This document shows positions 1 to 11,479 of a DNA stretch of 64,000 bases, piece by piece. The translations under genes and the position numbers were made by a program. Each line of letters starts with the position of its first letter. The first letter of the stretch is position 1. The stretch comes from Paraphaeosphaeria minitans (Eukaryota > Ascomycota > Dothideomycetes > Pleosporales > Didymosphaeriaceae). The notes under the pieces were generated by a model. That model had not been told where the DNA came from, searched no databases, and worked only from the letters and a program-made list of their open reading frames with translations. The stretch covers positions 144,001-208,000 of the forward strand of contig WJXW01000012.1 of assembly GCA_015832175.1 (NCBI GenBank), in the 5' to 3' direction.

Positions 1-2047
1 TAGGCTCCGTCGAGTTTCTGCGCGACAGTGTGTCGTCTCCCTATCAGCAGTCGCTCATCGGTTCTATCGAGACATGTGGAAAAACGCTCCTCGATACTAT
101 CGACCATGTGCTTGACTATGCAAAGATAAACAAGCTAAGGAGCGCCAACGCGAAGCGGAAGCAGAAAAGTGGAAGACGGAGTAGGCTCCCGGCCGACAAT
201 TCCATTCTCGGAGTAACAACCGTCTTCAACCTGTCCCAACTCGTGGAAGAGGTTTGCGACACAGTTTGCGCCGGTCACCAGTTTAGAAAAACCCACGACG
301 TGAATCATTCCACGTTCCACGATCAGGGAATGCGCTCAAGGGCGAACAGCAATGCTAGTGCAGAAGCTGGAGACGCAAATTACTCGGGTATCCGCAGCAA
401 GGATCGTGTCGTCGTGACGCTGAGTGTGGCCCCCTTCGTGCAATGGATCGTCAAATCTCAACCGGGGGCTTTACGACGTGTCGTTATGAACTTGCTCGGA
501 AACGCACTCAAGTACACCGACGCTGGTTTCATAACCGTCTCGTTGGAGCATGTCCGAGGAAAGAGCAACGCACAGTTCGTCGAATTCACAATAATTGTAG
601 AAGACTCCGGGAAAGGAATGTCGGCCGAGTTCCAAAACACAAGATTGTTCGCCGCTTTCAGTCAGGAAGATCCATTTTCCAATGGCACCGGTCTGGGTCT
701 CAGCATCGTAAAGCAGATCGTTGAGTCGCTCAGGGGCGAGGTAAGCGTTGAAAGTAAGCCTGGCGTTGGAACGAAAATATCCGTCGCCATGAAATTGCCT
801 GCAGGGAAGGCTGAAGATGCTCGGACAGATCAGATGCTGCTAGAGAAGCCAAAGGCATTGGATGGCAAGTCCGCAAGCCTGCTTTTACCTGATATCTCCC
901 TCGGCAGCACAGGGGAGAAACTCCGTAATGCGATGTTGAAGGCCTGCCAGAACCTCAACTTTGACGTCTCTGAAACTTTCGATTCAGTTAAAGCACCAAC
1001 GTTCTTAATCACCGAACCTGACACGTTGATGCACAAGCTGCGGGAGAGCAAGTCAAAGGATCCCTCTCAGCCTCCTCTCGTTGTTGTCTGTGTTTGCACG
1101 GATGCAGAGGAGAAGACTCTTACTGAGGTAAGTGGGCTCGCACTGATTGTCGTTTTTGCAAACACAACCAGGACAAGAGTTTGAGTGTAACTTGCCTGCG
1201 CATAATTTTGGGCTTTTTACTCGTACTTTTGTCCTTGTACTGTACTTCGCGTTCAAGAATGGCATTAGCTAACAAGTCCCAGAATCACATCCGTGAAGCA
1301 TTTCAATTCAACGGGTGGGTGATTGAAGTGGTTGCACAACCCTGCGGTCCACGTCGTTTTACGAAGCTGCTCCTTGATGGCCTGGAGCGCGCTTCGCAAC
1401 CGGTTGAACACCTCGAGGTTCGCGCGCAACATGGCCAAAGCCCGCCGATGGCCCACACTCTGTCTGTTTCTCTCATGCCAACTGCGCACCGCAGCATCAG
1501 CGACCTTGGTCGCGGTGGCAACCATGTTCCCTCCGCCGTCGCCAGTGCTCATTCCCCCCTCATCTCAGCAACTATGCCGATCGGAAACGAACCACCTTCA
1601 ACATTGGGACAAATTGCAGCCACGCCCAACAGCGAAGGCCAGTCCGAGTACTTCACCCCTCGCGTCCTCCTCGTAGACGACAACACCATCAACCTCAAGC
1701 TCCTCGTGGTGTTCGCACGGCGTCAAAACTTCCGCTACGCGGAAGCCGTCAACGGTCTGCAAGCTTTGGAAAAATACAAGAGCGAGGCCGCCTCTACCAC
1801 ACCGCCCAGCAAGCCTTTTGACTTTATCCTCATGGACTTGAGCATGCCGGTGATGGGCGGACTGGAATCTACCAGGAGCATCAGGCAGTTCGAACAAGAG
1901 CAGAATTTGTCACCGAGCACGATCGTGGCGCTGACTGGGCTCGCGAGCGCGCAGGATCAGCAGGAGGCCTTTGATTCGGGGATTGATACGTACTTGGTCA
2001 AGCCGGTGAAGTTTGGGGACATCAAGCGTATTTTTGGGGCCAAATGA
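1..2047 (+). CDS. Hybrid sensor histidine kinase, 3' part (5' end outside window)
   Basis: The product is a fungal two-component sensor that autophosphorylates on His and passes the phosphate to its own C-terminal receiver Asp, normally feeding an HPt protein. The frame is already open at base 3 and reads GSVEFLRD before the first GTG, the middle of a HisKA dimerisation helix, so the phospho-acceptor His lies just outside the window. The HATPase_c domain follows: N box NLLGNALKY (about 489-515), G1 DSGKGM (603-620), G2 GTGLGLSI (684-707). Next comes a degenerate receiver-like linker (about 880-1390, with QPCGPRR), then a true receiver: acidic pair DD at 1676-1681, phospho-Asp in MDLSMP at 1835-1837, Lys in LVKPVKF at 2000-2002. 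Exons 1-1127 and 1283-2047 join in phase 0, giving about 629 visible residues. No transmembrane segment is in the visible part. Composition is normal, with no RIP. The stimulus cannot be told without the N-terminus. Confidence 0.9.
1128..1282 (+). other. Spliceosomal intron of the histidine kinase gene
   Basis: The donor is GTAAGT at 1128-1133, the branch-site-like GCTAAC lies at 1268-1273, and the acceptor CAG ends at 1282. The 155-bp intron is phase 0. Removing it joins ...EEKTLTE to NHIREAFQ... and restores one frame through the linker domain into the receiver. Without splicing the upstream frame stops at 1182-1184. The TAG at 1266-1268 would shift the frame. AAG at 1274-1276 keeps it but is a poorer acceptor. 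Confidence 0.82.
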
Positions 2048-2735
2048 GCCTGGCTCTGGCGCATAGAATTGTCGTTTGGCGCGTTCAGCGAGCACGGGCA
2101 CAGATTATAGGTGGCGTTTGGTATGCATTGTCCTGGGTGGCTCAGGTCGGAATCGTTAGCATTGGTAGCATGAAATGCAAGGGTATATGACTTTAAATCC
2201 CCGTTCTAATACACATCAATACCGAGATGTCGATGAGGAGATTTTTGTGTTGGCCGCAGAGTTGGCAGTTGTACCGGCACCTTCACTACAGTACTTGACA
2301 TACTGATACCAAAGTTCTCAATGCCCATCTTCGACATTGGCTCCTCTGCTAATATCCTGCAATCAAATCTGGACCCCAGCAACGCCGCCACGGTCAGGAC
2401 CGCCCGATCCCCAGTGCGGGTCGGCGCGAGTAAAACTTGGAGTCTGAACATTGCAGTGGCGTGCCGCTGCGGTCTGCCAGCGCTCGATGGCGAGCAGTGC
2501 CCGATCTTTCGCCGCGTACTTGCGCGTGCCAGACAACCAAAAAGTACACTAAAACCCCCAACCAAGCTGTCATTGAAGTCCTCAAAAGTCGTCGATGAGC
2601 CGGGGTTTGTGCTGTAGCAGTGTTTCCCCGCACATGGCGTTGATGATGAGAGCGGTTAAGGCTTTCCCAAAGAACTCGACGAAAGTCTTTCTAATAGACC
2701 AAATCCGACCGGAAATTCTGCTCTAGCGTTTTCAT
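2048..2735. other. Intergenic stretch downstream of the kinase, no supported gene
   Basis: The composition is balanced and not TA-shifted. The longest plus-strand frame is 98 codons (2,321-2,617, starting MPIFDIGSS). It has no recognisable domain, and overlapping frames of similar length exist on the minus strand, so none is called. The first part is presumably the 3' UTR and terminator region of the kinase gene. I see no RNA gene. Confidence 0.4.
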
Positions 2736-3214
2736 ATGGATTTGAAACACTGTGCGGAACCGGTCCAGGCTATGTCCCGCGAGAACGTCGATGACTGTCT
2801 CGACACCCTCGCCAATGTGCTGAAGCTACTTGATAGCCTTGTCGATGACCGTGCTCTAGACGCCGGTATAGAATATGCGCTGCCTCAAAATGAAGAATAT
2901 TAGAAGGCAGACGGCGCTGTGAGTCGCCCCCTGTGACCGGAGTGGGAATTCTAGTTGACCAGATAAGCAGCGCCAAAGCAACGACATGTTGGTAGAAAAA
3001 GGAATTTTCCGGCTGGCGGCACCTTTCCAATGCCATCGAGCATCTTAGTTCTTGGCTCGCCAAGTTGGGGCAGCCTGAGCTCAGTTTGCCGTCGACGGAG
3101 TCTGTGTTGTCAAGCACAACATCTTCCTCGGCTGACTGCACGCCTACACGCTACGAAACCACTGAGTATCCTAAGCTTCAGGCCCTAGAAAATATTTCCG
3201 AGTCCAATCTCTAA
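2736..3214 (+). pseudogene. Broken gene remnant of unknown function at the edge of the AT-rich block
   Basis: An ATG at 2,736 opens a 55-codon frame (MDLKHCAEPVQAM...) ending at a TAG (2,901-2,903). It contains an acidic Leu-rich helix-like stretch (DDCLDTLANVLKLLDSLVDD). Another frame then reads from about 2,910 to the TAA at 3,212-3,214, with one internal TAG at 2,993. It includes HLSNAIEHLSSWLAKLG and a Ser/Thr-rich segment. The two blocks look like one protein broken by a frameshift and a nonsense change, on protein-like codon use. I do not recognise the family. The TAG stops and the position just before the composition break suggest mild RIP leaking out of the neighbouring repeats, which is inference. 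An unrecognised intron is an alternative. Confidence 0.35.
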
Positions 3215-3299
3215 TTCGGCATCGGATCTGGCCGCGTATCCCACATGTGCTCTGGCTACCTAGTTCTAGAGCATGCCACCGAAGCCTCGTATAAGCTGG

Positions 3300-4241
3300 A
3301 TCCTTCTTTTACAGTTTCTTAGTATAAGACGCAATATCTTAATTGAGATATAATCTGAAACCCAGACGCTCTATTATTATTGTATAATTCCTAAAGAAGA
3401 AAACTTTCCTTTTAGTAATTTAAAAACATTTCAATTTGAAAATATTATTTAAGATTTTCTATTCTTTAAGTAGATAACTTAACATACTAGTAGGAGTTAC
3501 TTTTGGCGCACTAATTTCTAAAATACAATGCTAATCCACGTAAAGTTTATTAGATAGGCTTATAATGAAAAACTTACTTTAATGTTACTTTAATATATAA
3601 TATTACCCTTAATTTTTAGTTATTATATTACTTAATATTAAAAAGACAATTTATAGAATTAGAATACTATATTAAAGTAGATAGTATTTGCCTATTTAAA
3701 AAAGAGTGTAAAAGCACTAACTACTAACTTTATAACCTATTAGACTTTATAGCCTATTAGAGTAAAGAAAACCGTAATCTATTTACTATAACTTATATAG
3801 AAAGTATTAGGCCTATATTAGGCTAATAAGCTAGTAGAGGGACTATACTTAAAGAAAATATAGTTACTATTTATTATTTTAGCTATTAAGTAAACATGTA
3901 TAGTATTCTTAGCCTAAATAGTAACGCGTTTAGCGTAAATGTATATAAGATTAACGCCTAATAAAATATTGGAAAAACCTTTAGAAGGACTAATATAATA
4001 GCTAATACTTATACTTAAACTAATTTACTATAATAGCCTTAGAAGCTCCTTATAAGGCTTTAAGGGCTATAGACCTAAATTAATAGGGTTAAGTAAATAT
4101 AGTGTAGTAGACCTTATAAATAAGTTACTAGAAGGGTAGTTTTAGGATAAGAAGGTTAGTAGAACGCTAGAAAAGATAAATCTCTTATAAAGCCCTTACT
4201 ATATCCTATTAGCCTAATACCTATTTAATACTATATATATG
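3300..4241. other. AT-rich, RIP-like mutated stretch before Copia-1, no recognised gene
   Basis: Composition drops sharply near 3,300, and CA and TG dinucleotides become rare. One plus-strand frame from about 3,650 to 4,246 can be read with only TAG and TAA interruptions (for example KKSVKALTTNFITYQ around 3,700). This is weak evidence, because TGA is rare in all this DNA. The stretch is the left flank of the Copia-1 insertion and was once continuous with 11,473 onward. It may be a decayed DNA element or gene. Confidence 0.4.
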
Positions 4242-4246
4242 CACTT

Positions 4247-4484
4247 TGTCTGTACAGTTTATCGTACAAGTAGCACTGGGTGAAGTGGGGGCCTGCCTAC
4301 CTATAGGGACCCGCATAAGGACCCACTACTTAGGTTAGCGCTAAGAGGCAGAGACTTTATAAAGCCCTTAGTGTCCCTTTGTACAATAGACTGGACGTAA
4401 TTAATTAAACCTACTTTTTACCCTTTACACAATAGTATACTATTAACCCTTAAATGCTTAATTATAGATTAAGCCAAACTAACA
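4247..4484 (+). repeat. 5' LTR of Copia-1 (238 bp)
   Basis: The LTR starts TGTCTGTACAG and ends CCAAACTAACA. It is the same length as the right LTR and differs mainly by C/T and G/A changes. A TATA-like TTTATAAAG lies at 4,356-4,364. The TSD CACTT lies immediately upstream at 4,242-4,246. Confidence 0.95.
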
Positions 4485-4573
4485 CTAATTAGTAGTTAAT
4501 TCTAATTAACTGTAAACTAGTAAGGTCTAAAGACAGAGCGCCCTGTAAGCTAGATATATAGGCTCTATATTAT

Positions 4574-4803
4574 TACCTTTACTAGAGATTAAATTTTAGA
4601 TTATATAATAAGTAGAAACAAAGCGCGTACATCTATAAAGAGTCGTATAATCTAGTCTAAGCTATTCTATAGAAAAGAAAGGAGATAATACCTTTACTAG
4701 AGATTAAATTTTAGATTGTATAATAAGTAGAAATAAAGCGTATACATCTGTAAAGAGTTGTATAATCTAGTCTAAGCTATTCTATAGAAAAGAAAGGAGA
4801 TAG
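4574..4803 (+). repeat. 115-bp tandem duplication in the Copia-1 leader
   Basis: Two head-to-tail copies (4,574-4,688 and 4,689-4,803) start with ACCTTTACTAGAG. They differ only by a few transitions, as in CGCGTACATC against CGTATACATC. The sister element Copia-2 has a single copy at the matching place (about 29,720-29,850), so the duplication is specific to this copy and older than at least part of the RIP. Confidence 0.85.
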
Positions 4804-4828
4804 TAAGCACATTTATAATCCTAAAAAA

Positions 4829-4921
4829 CACGTCGTATAATTAAACTAGCAACAACTAAACGTAAACACGTTACATAATTAAACTAGTAATAACTAAACG
4901 CAGACATGTCGCACAACTAAG
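4829..4921 (+). repeat. 38-bp tandem repeat in the Copia-1 leader (2.4 copies)
   Basis: Copies at 4,829-4,866 and 4,867-4,904 share TAATTAAACTAG and AACTAAACG. A partial third starts CATGTCGCACAACTAA. Copia-2 has only one full unit here. With the 115-bp duplication this accounts for nearly all the length difference between the two elements. Confidence 0.7.
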
Positions 4922-5629
4922 AAAGATAATAACAATATAGCCTTAAGACTAGGAGACTTCCTAGAGGAACTATAACCTAAGGACGTTGCGTAATAATTAA
5001 TACTACCTCTTTAGTAAGAAGACAAAGCAATATAGCTTTAATAAGTAGAGGAAGTAATAAATATTAAAGCTATTACCTTAAGAGGAGAGATTGTATAAAA
5101 GTACTAGATAGATAGAGTAGATCTACACAGCTACCTACCCCTTTCTCTAAAATAGCTAAACACTTATATAGTGTATATAATTGCGTAATATTGCGTAAGC
5201 AGCCTTAAAGGTAAAGAGGTAATTTTTTCTTTTACTAAAAATTTTAATAACTAGAAGGAGAGAATCTTTAATAAGATTAGTTATGTAGTAAGAAGAGAGC
5301 TTATTACTTTTTTTATAAAGAAAGGCTTTGTTGCTACTAATTCTATAATAAAGAACACTTATATAAAGAAACTCTTTAAACTATTATAGCTTAACTATAA
5401 GCTATAGACCCTTTATATAATAATACTATAACTGTAACCTAAACTACTTTGTATAATCCTAATAATGTAACCTACACTATCTATAGGTAATGTATATATA
5501 TATAGAGTATAGCTAGGGCCTATCCCTATATATGTAAGGACAGAGACACTATATATAGAGCCACACTAGTAGTAGTAGCCTAAAACCTAGACTACTTTTG
5601 CCTAACAAACTATATTATATAAAGAGGCT

Positions 5630-8600
5630 AGACACTCCTAGTCTCTTTAATAACTAGGAGATTATACTTATATTTAGCTAAATAAGATTATCCTCTTTTA
5701 GAAGGCTTAGAGTAAAGAAAATAACTACACTAGTAGGCTATATAATATTCTAGTAAATAAGGTAAAAGTCTTTAGAGAACTATACTATAGGCTAGGCATA
5801 CTATAGGACTAGTATATAAACATCTTCTTAGGAATCCTTTCTAATCGTGCGAGTACCTACTACCTATATAATATTAGACTAGGACTTCTATAAGATGAAT
5901 TGTACGACAGACTAAATAGGCACTTTAACACTAGTGTTAATTATAATTAGTACTAGATAGACTAGACCACTCTTACCTTTAAACGCTATAAAAGGGATAA
6001 TCTAGCTACTATGTCGCATAAAGCCCTAGAAGTAATAATTAATAAGCTTACCTTAGCCTAAAGGGCTTTTAGATAAGACTTTAGTAGTAAACTATAACTA
6101 CATACTACTATTATATAAGTATACTATAGCTATTCTAACTTTAAATAAGCTATGTTTAACCCTAAAAATATAGTAGAAAGCTTACTTAGTAACTTTTGTG
6201 CGTTACTCTAAGTTACTAAAAATAGAAAGAAGTTATAGTTCCTTTAAAATAGTAAAGAGGTGTATTACACTAATTAATAATATAATAATCTTAATCGCAT
6301 AAGAGGATCTAGCCCCTCTAGAGGTAGATTAACCTTTAGACTAAAAGAAAGGGGTAACTTTAAAAGTTTAAGCTTTTATATAAAGTAGAAATACTTTATA
6401 TACTATAAAAAAGGATACTAGTCTACTAACTATCTACTAAAGGACACCTAGCGAGCTAGAAGGTAATATATATTATTGTATACTAACTTCTATAAACATA
6501 AACCCTTTATTATAGATATATAAGCATATATTCTTAACTTTAAAAGAAAGCTAGAGGAAGAAGACTATTATAAAAAAGAGGAGAAAGATAAATAAGACTA
6601 ATAGAGTAATAAAGAAGAAGTATAGAAAGCTACTTTATACTTTACTTTTACTACCTACCTTTATCGCATAACTAGCAAAGACATCTAATATAGTAAGGAT
6701 AATAAGGATATAAAAGAACCTACATAATTGTTTACTCTAACTAGTTAGTATTATACAAAGTACTAAAAAGAACTCTAGGACATAGGCGCTATATAAGTGT
6801 TTATAGTAAGAAAGGACTAGCTTACTGCCTACTTACACAAAAACCTAACTACTAAAGTAGACTAGTTATTAGAATCTACTAATATTAGCTTTAGAGGATA
6901 GAGTTCCTAGATATCTCTAGGCACTATATAAATTACTAACCCTATAGGAATAGTAACCTACTATATTCTTAACTCCCTAACACTATTCCTACTATTACTA
7001 GTAGATACTAATAGACTTAGGGTATACTTTAATAACATCCTAGATGTTATTATATAAAGGGACAGTATAATAGTTCTAGTTATATAAAAGTAGGGTTACC
7101 CCTTCTTTAACTTTAGTAATAAGGAATTAGCTCTCTTCTTTATAGAGATAGAACTCTAACGCCTATACTGCTGTTTTAGACACCCCTAGATAGAAAGACT
7201 ATATAAGCTTCTTACTTAGGTAGGGCATAAAGTAGAGAGCTCTATACTAAAAGAAGTAAGGAAGTTCTATTACTACTGCTAGTTATATAACTAAGCGCTA
7301 AGACGCTTTAAGTTCTCTATCTAAAATAACTTATACTTTAACTATAAGATTATTATTAATATTATATAAATTAGTAAAAGGGATGTTCTATATATTATTA
7401 ATATAGACACATCCTTTTAGGCAGCCTAATTCCTAAGATTAATAACTATACAAGATACCTAAGATACCTTAATAAGATACTAGATTAATGTATACTAAGG
7501 CCTACTAGATTATATTATCTATAACTTAGGAACTAACTTTACTTTTAATAAGTTTTAGAATTATACAAAGATAGTTAGGGCAGAATATAGGCAAATACTA
7601 GTAGAGGCACACTAGGCTGTAGGCAAGATTAAAAAAGTATATACACTACTACGCTAAGCGTATAATATCCTAAAAGCTAAGATTAATAGTTATATAGATA
7701 ATAAAACAGTGCTATAGATAGTAGTAAAGGCACTAAATAACACAGCTAGGCCTAATAGTATAGTACCTACCCTCCTAGTCTTTAGTGCCTACCTAAGGAT
7801 TAATAAGAACTCTTTATCTTTACTAGAACTAATCGCCTAAGCTAATATAGTTTAGAAAGCAATAAAAATGCTTAAAAAGGATAAAGCTAAAGTTAAAGTT
7901 ACTTATATAATTAACACTAGAAATAGCCTATTATTGCATAGAACCCTTACACTCCTACTAGGCTCTAAAGTTATAGCCTAGAGAGAAAAGAAGGGATAGT
8001 AAGGACTATATAAGATTAAGAGTATTAAAGGAAGAGACATTATCCTAGAGCTTAAAAATAGACCTCTAAAACTGCGCTATATATAGGTTAAACTATACTA
8101 TCGCGCAACTAAAAATAGTATATAGGAACTATAGAATGTAGATACTCCTATAGCTGCACGAATTAAAGCTCTAAAACTAAGGCTAAGAGGAAGACTTAGG
8201 AAGGACTAAACTACTATAGTTATATAATTAAGTAAAGCTTAACAAAGATTAGGAAGACTAAATACCTAGTTTATTACCTAAAAAAAAAATAACTTTAAGC
8301 TTATACTAAAGCTTTGTGTAAATAGTGTTATTACTACACCTAGCTAGCCCTTTAAAGAATTAGATGTAGTAGAAATAAATACCCTTATTACTAATAGCAC
8401 TTTTAAAATCTTATTATATAACCCTAATAAATAATCTAGCTATATCTTTAACCTACGTCTTATACAAGAGATTAAAGGCAAGACAACCTAACTATATAAG
8501 AAATTAAGACTTGTCTTTACTAGCTATTTAGATAAAAAAAAAGAGGAGATTTTTATATAATTCCCTACTATCTAGCGTATAAGCTAGAGGTTACTATTAG

Positions 8601-9910
8601 CTCTTTTTATAACACTAATTTAGTTATATAATATGCATATTAAGCTTAGGGACATTACTTAGGCCTATATATAGTCTACTAATAAACTCCTTTGTATATT
8701 ATACGCCTAACTACTAGCAGAAATGCGCGATTTCTTCCTACTAAATATAATTCTGCGAGTTGTATAACCTCTATATAGCGTAGTAGAATTAAGTCTCTAC
8801 TAGTTTAAGACATACTATAACTACTATAAGGAGAAACTAAGGATACATATGTTAACGTACAACCTATGCCTACTTATTATAGATAAGGGACCTAAGATAT
8901 TTAGCATTACTAGACTCTAGACTAATAACACCTTTAGTGTGGTTACAGAAAGCTTTATATAATAAGAAGAGAAGCTACTCTATACTATAAAGTTTTGTAT
9001 AAAGGATAAAAGCGTCTTAATATAAGACAGGGTAATTAAGTTTAATAGAGGCAAAATCTAACTTATCTAAGGTGTTGTTACCCTAGAATAGAAGGGACAG
9101 GCTAAAAGCCTTCGCATAATTAATCCCTAGGACAAAGACGCTACACACTAATATATTATATAATAAGTAAGAGGTGTATATATCTCTTTAGTTTACTAAC
9201 TAGAAGTAATATTTAACCTGTCTATTACTGCGTAAATAATAGTACTAATAGAAGAAGATATTAAGGCACTAAATATACGTTTAAACTAGTAAATTTAGAA
9301 TATATAAAGAGGACTAAAATTTATTCTACTTAACTTAGGTCGCATAAAGCTGTTTATCTTTATAGATAGCTCTTTTGCTAATAATAGAAACCTAAGCTCA
9401 CAGCTTAGCTTTATTATTATACTAGTAGAGGAACATCGCACAATAACTTAGAACTTTAAGATCTGTAGTAACATTATCTACTAGAACTTAGTAAAGTGTA
9501 AAAGAGTAACTAGAAGTGTTCTAGTAAGCGAATTATATAGTCTAGTAGGCGGTTTTAATAATGTAATTATATTAAGTATAACACTCTAATAAATTGTATA
9601 AACACTTTAGATCCCCCTAATTTCTATTATAGTCTATACTAACTTAAAATCCCTGTACAAATACCTTATACAACTAGGCACTATAAATAAAAAACGCCTT
9701 ATAATTAACATTATGTTAATTAGGGAGTTGTACGAAAAATAGGAAATTATAAAGATTAGGTAGATTAATGGCAAAGATAATCCTACTAATACTTATACAA
9801 AGAAAGCACCTAACTAGACACTCTAAACACTAATCTTAATAAATAAACTATAAATTACTGTTAAGGCTTTAGTAGACAGAATTAATAAGGACCGCACAAT
9901 AGAGTAACTA
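5630..9910 (+). pseudogene. Copia-1 gag-pol relic
   Basis: Reading through TAG/TAA stops gives the fungal copia polyprotein in order. Gag covers about 5,630-6,600 and has a Cys-motif relic near 6,385-6,440 (KKGYQSTN where Cys would be expected). Integrase covers about 7,140-7,800, with an HP-x-RLYKLLT start, RRFKF and a DDE-core region. The link reading LLVFSAYPR lies at 7,770-7,800. RT covers about 8,330-9,200 with TNNT in place of TDDT at 8,921-8,932. RNase H covers about 9,300-9,800 with SFANN and VTRSVLVSELY. All stops fit CAG, CAA or TGG mutated in CpA context. The limits are approximate. It is completely non-functional. Confidence 0.9.
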
Positions 9911-11229
9911 CTTTACTATATAATATTTCTTTTGTTATCTTACTTACTATTTTTAAAAAAAAAAAAAATTTTTCTATCTAACTTACTACAACTTCGCACA
10001 GACATATTTATTTTTAGGCTGTATAAGCCCTACTACTAATTTAATATTATAGTTTTATTATAAGAGAGGGAACACATTATAGGAGATTATATAAAGATAT
10101 TAAAGAATATATTTTCTATATTAATATTTTAGATATCTTAAGACTAGGCCTACCTACCCTTTTGTGTAACAAAGATATTTAACCCCCCCTATACATAACG
10201 CTTACAACGAGCACTGTGCGACTTCTATATATAGATATTATATAATTTAGACTTATAACCTAGGATTACATAATAATCTAGAAACACCTAATTACTAGTA
10301 TTAGTAGTGCTGCATAAGTAAGTATAAGGCTTATTTTAAACTTAGCTATATAACTAGATAAGCACCGCTTACTAATATCCCTTATATTATACAACATAAG
10401 TAGCCTACTACTAGAGGTTTGTGCTAACTAGGATTTGCACAATAATATCCTAGGAGGGTATCTAGGCTATTTTAGCCTCTTCGTCCTACACCTATTAGTA
10501 TTATATAATAAAAATAAAGATGCTCTAGAAGATTTATTATATATTTACTACTAGGCTTTGCATAAAGGCCTTTATGCTAAGTAAACTAGTAGGGAGGTTA
10601 ACCTAGATATGCGATCTAGTCTAGCCTATAATAACTAGTATAAAAATATTAGTAGTAAGGGCACTAGCGCCTAATAGACTAATAGTGTTATTAGCTATTA
10701 TATAATAGTAAGTGTATATATGTGTGTGTATCTTGTTAAAAATTAGTATTGTACAAAAAAGCTATATATATTTACTAGTAATAGAGTACTAGCTACTAGA
10801 CACTAGGACACTAAAAAGAATAAGGCAAGAAGGGAGGAAGGTATATGTATATTAAAGTAGGATAAAGGAGAGAGGGTTTAGGGGAGCTAGGAGACATCTT
10901 TTTATACCTACTTACTAAGACCTAGCGCTAAGTATTATATTACTTAATACTCTACTTTCTGTTTGCGTATAAGGTATATGTCTAGAAAGAGCCTTATTAT
11001 ATAATGCGGCTCTGCTACTATATAAGGGGGTAAGGTAAAAACTAAGTAGGTTAGCTATTACTGCCTATTTGCATAAGAGTAGGTGTAAATAGAACCTTTA
11101 CTATATAGTAACACTGCACCTACTCTATAACCTATTCTAATAGGGGAAGGCTAACTATATAGATAGAGAAGGATAGGAAAGGGAAGCGTATAATAGATAT
11201 AGGCTATCGCACAAAAGAAAAGTTACTAG
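9911..11229. other. 1.3-kb non-gag-pol 3' region of Copia-1
   Basis: The region lies between RNase H and the 3' LTR. It starts near a run of about 12 A followed by TTTTTC (9,955-9,975) and ends with a purine tract, AAAAGAAAAG, just before the LTR. Copia-2 has the same region (23,331-24,650). On the strand opposite to pol there is a TATAAAAGG (23,653 in Copia-2) followed by a frame that stays readable apart from TAG/TAA. That suggests, weakly, another antisense frame. No domain is recognised. Confidence 0.45.
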
Positions 11230-11467
11230 TGTCTATATAGTTTATTGTATAAGTAGCACTAGGTGAAGTAGGGGCCTACCTACCTATAGGGACCCGCATA
11301 AGGACCCACTACTTAGGTTAGCGCTAAGAGGTAGAGACTTTATAAAGCCCTTAGTGCCCCTTTGTACGATAGACTAGACATAATTAATTAAACCTACTTC
11401 TTACCCTTTGCACGATAGTATACTATTAACCCTTAAATGCTTAATTGCAGATTAAGCCAAACTAACA
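11230..11467 (+). repeat. 3' LTR of Copia-1 (238 bp)
   Basis: It starts TGTCTATATAG and ends CCAAACTAACA. The TSD CACTT follows at 11,468-11,472, matching the left flank exactly. Confidence 0.95.
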
Positions 11468-11479
11468 CACTTACTACTA

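Larger units (their letters stand above)
4247..11467 (+). mobile_element. Copia-1: full-length Ty1/copia LTR retrotransposon, RIP-inactivated
   Basis: The element is 7,221 bp. Both 238-bp LTRs run TGTCT...AACA, and the insertion is flanked by a perfect 5-bp TSD, CACTT (4,242-4,246 and 11,468-11,472). The order gag, integrase, RT, RNase H identifies Ty1/copia. Copia-2 at 23,093-30,173 is the same family in the opposite orientation. Copia-1 is 140 bp longer, largely because of two tandem duplications in its leader. A long untranslated-looking 3' region precedes the 3' LTR. The element is dead: every coding block carries many stops. Confidence 0.95.

Noticed and set aside
30..32. GTG as the start of the kinase
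   Set aside because: The frame is open upstream to the window edge and reads HisKA sequence, so this is an internal Val.
443..724. Second plus-strand frame (93 codons) inside the kinase, and several minus-strand frames
   Set aside because: They overlap the HATPase domain, whose motifs are unmistakable in the main frame.
2321..2617. 98-codon frame as a gene
   Set aside because: No domain, competing frames of similar length on the other strand, and no splice or promoter context. Left as intergenic.
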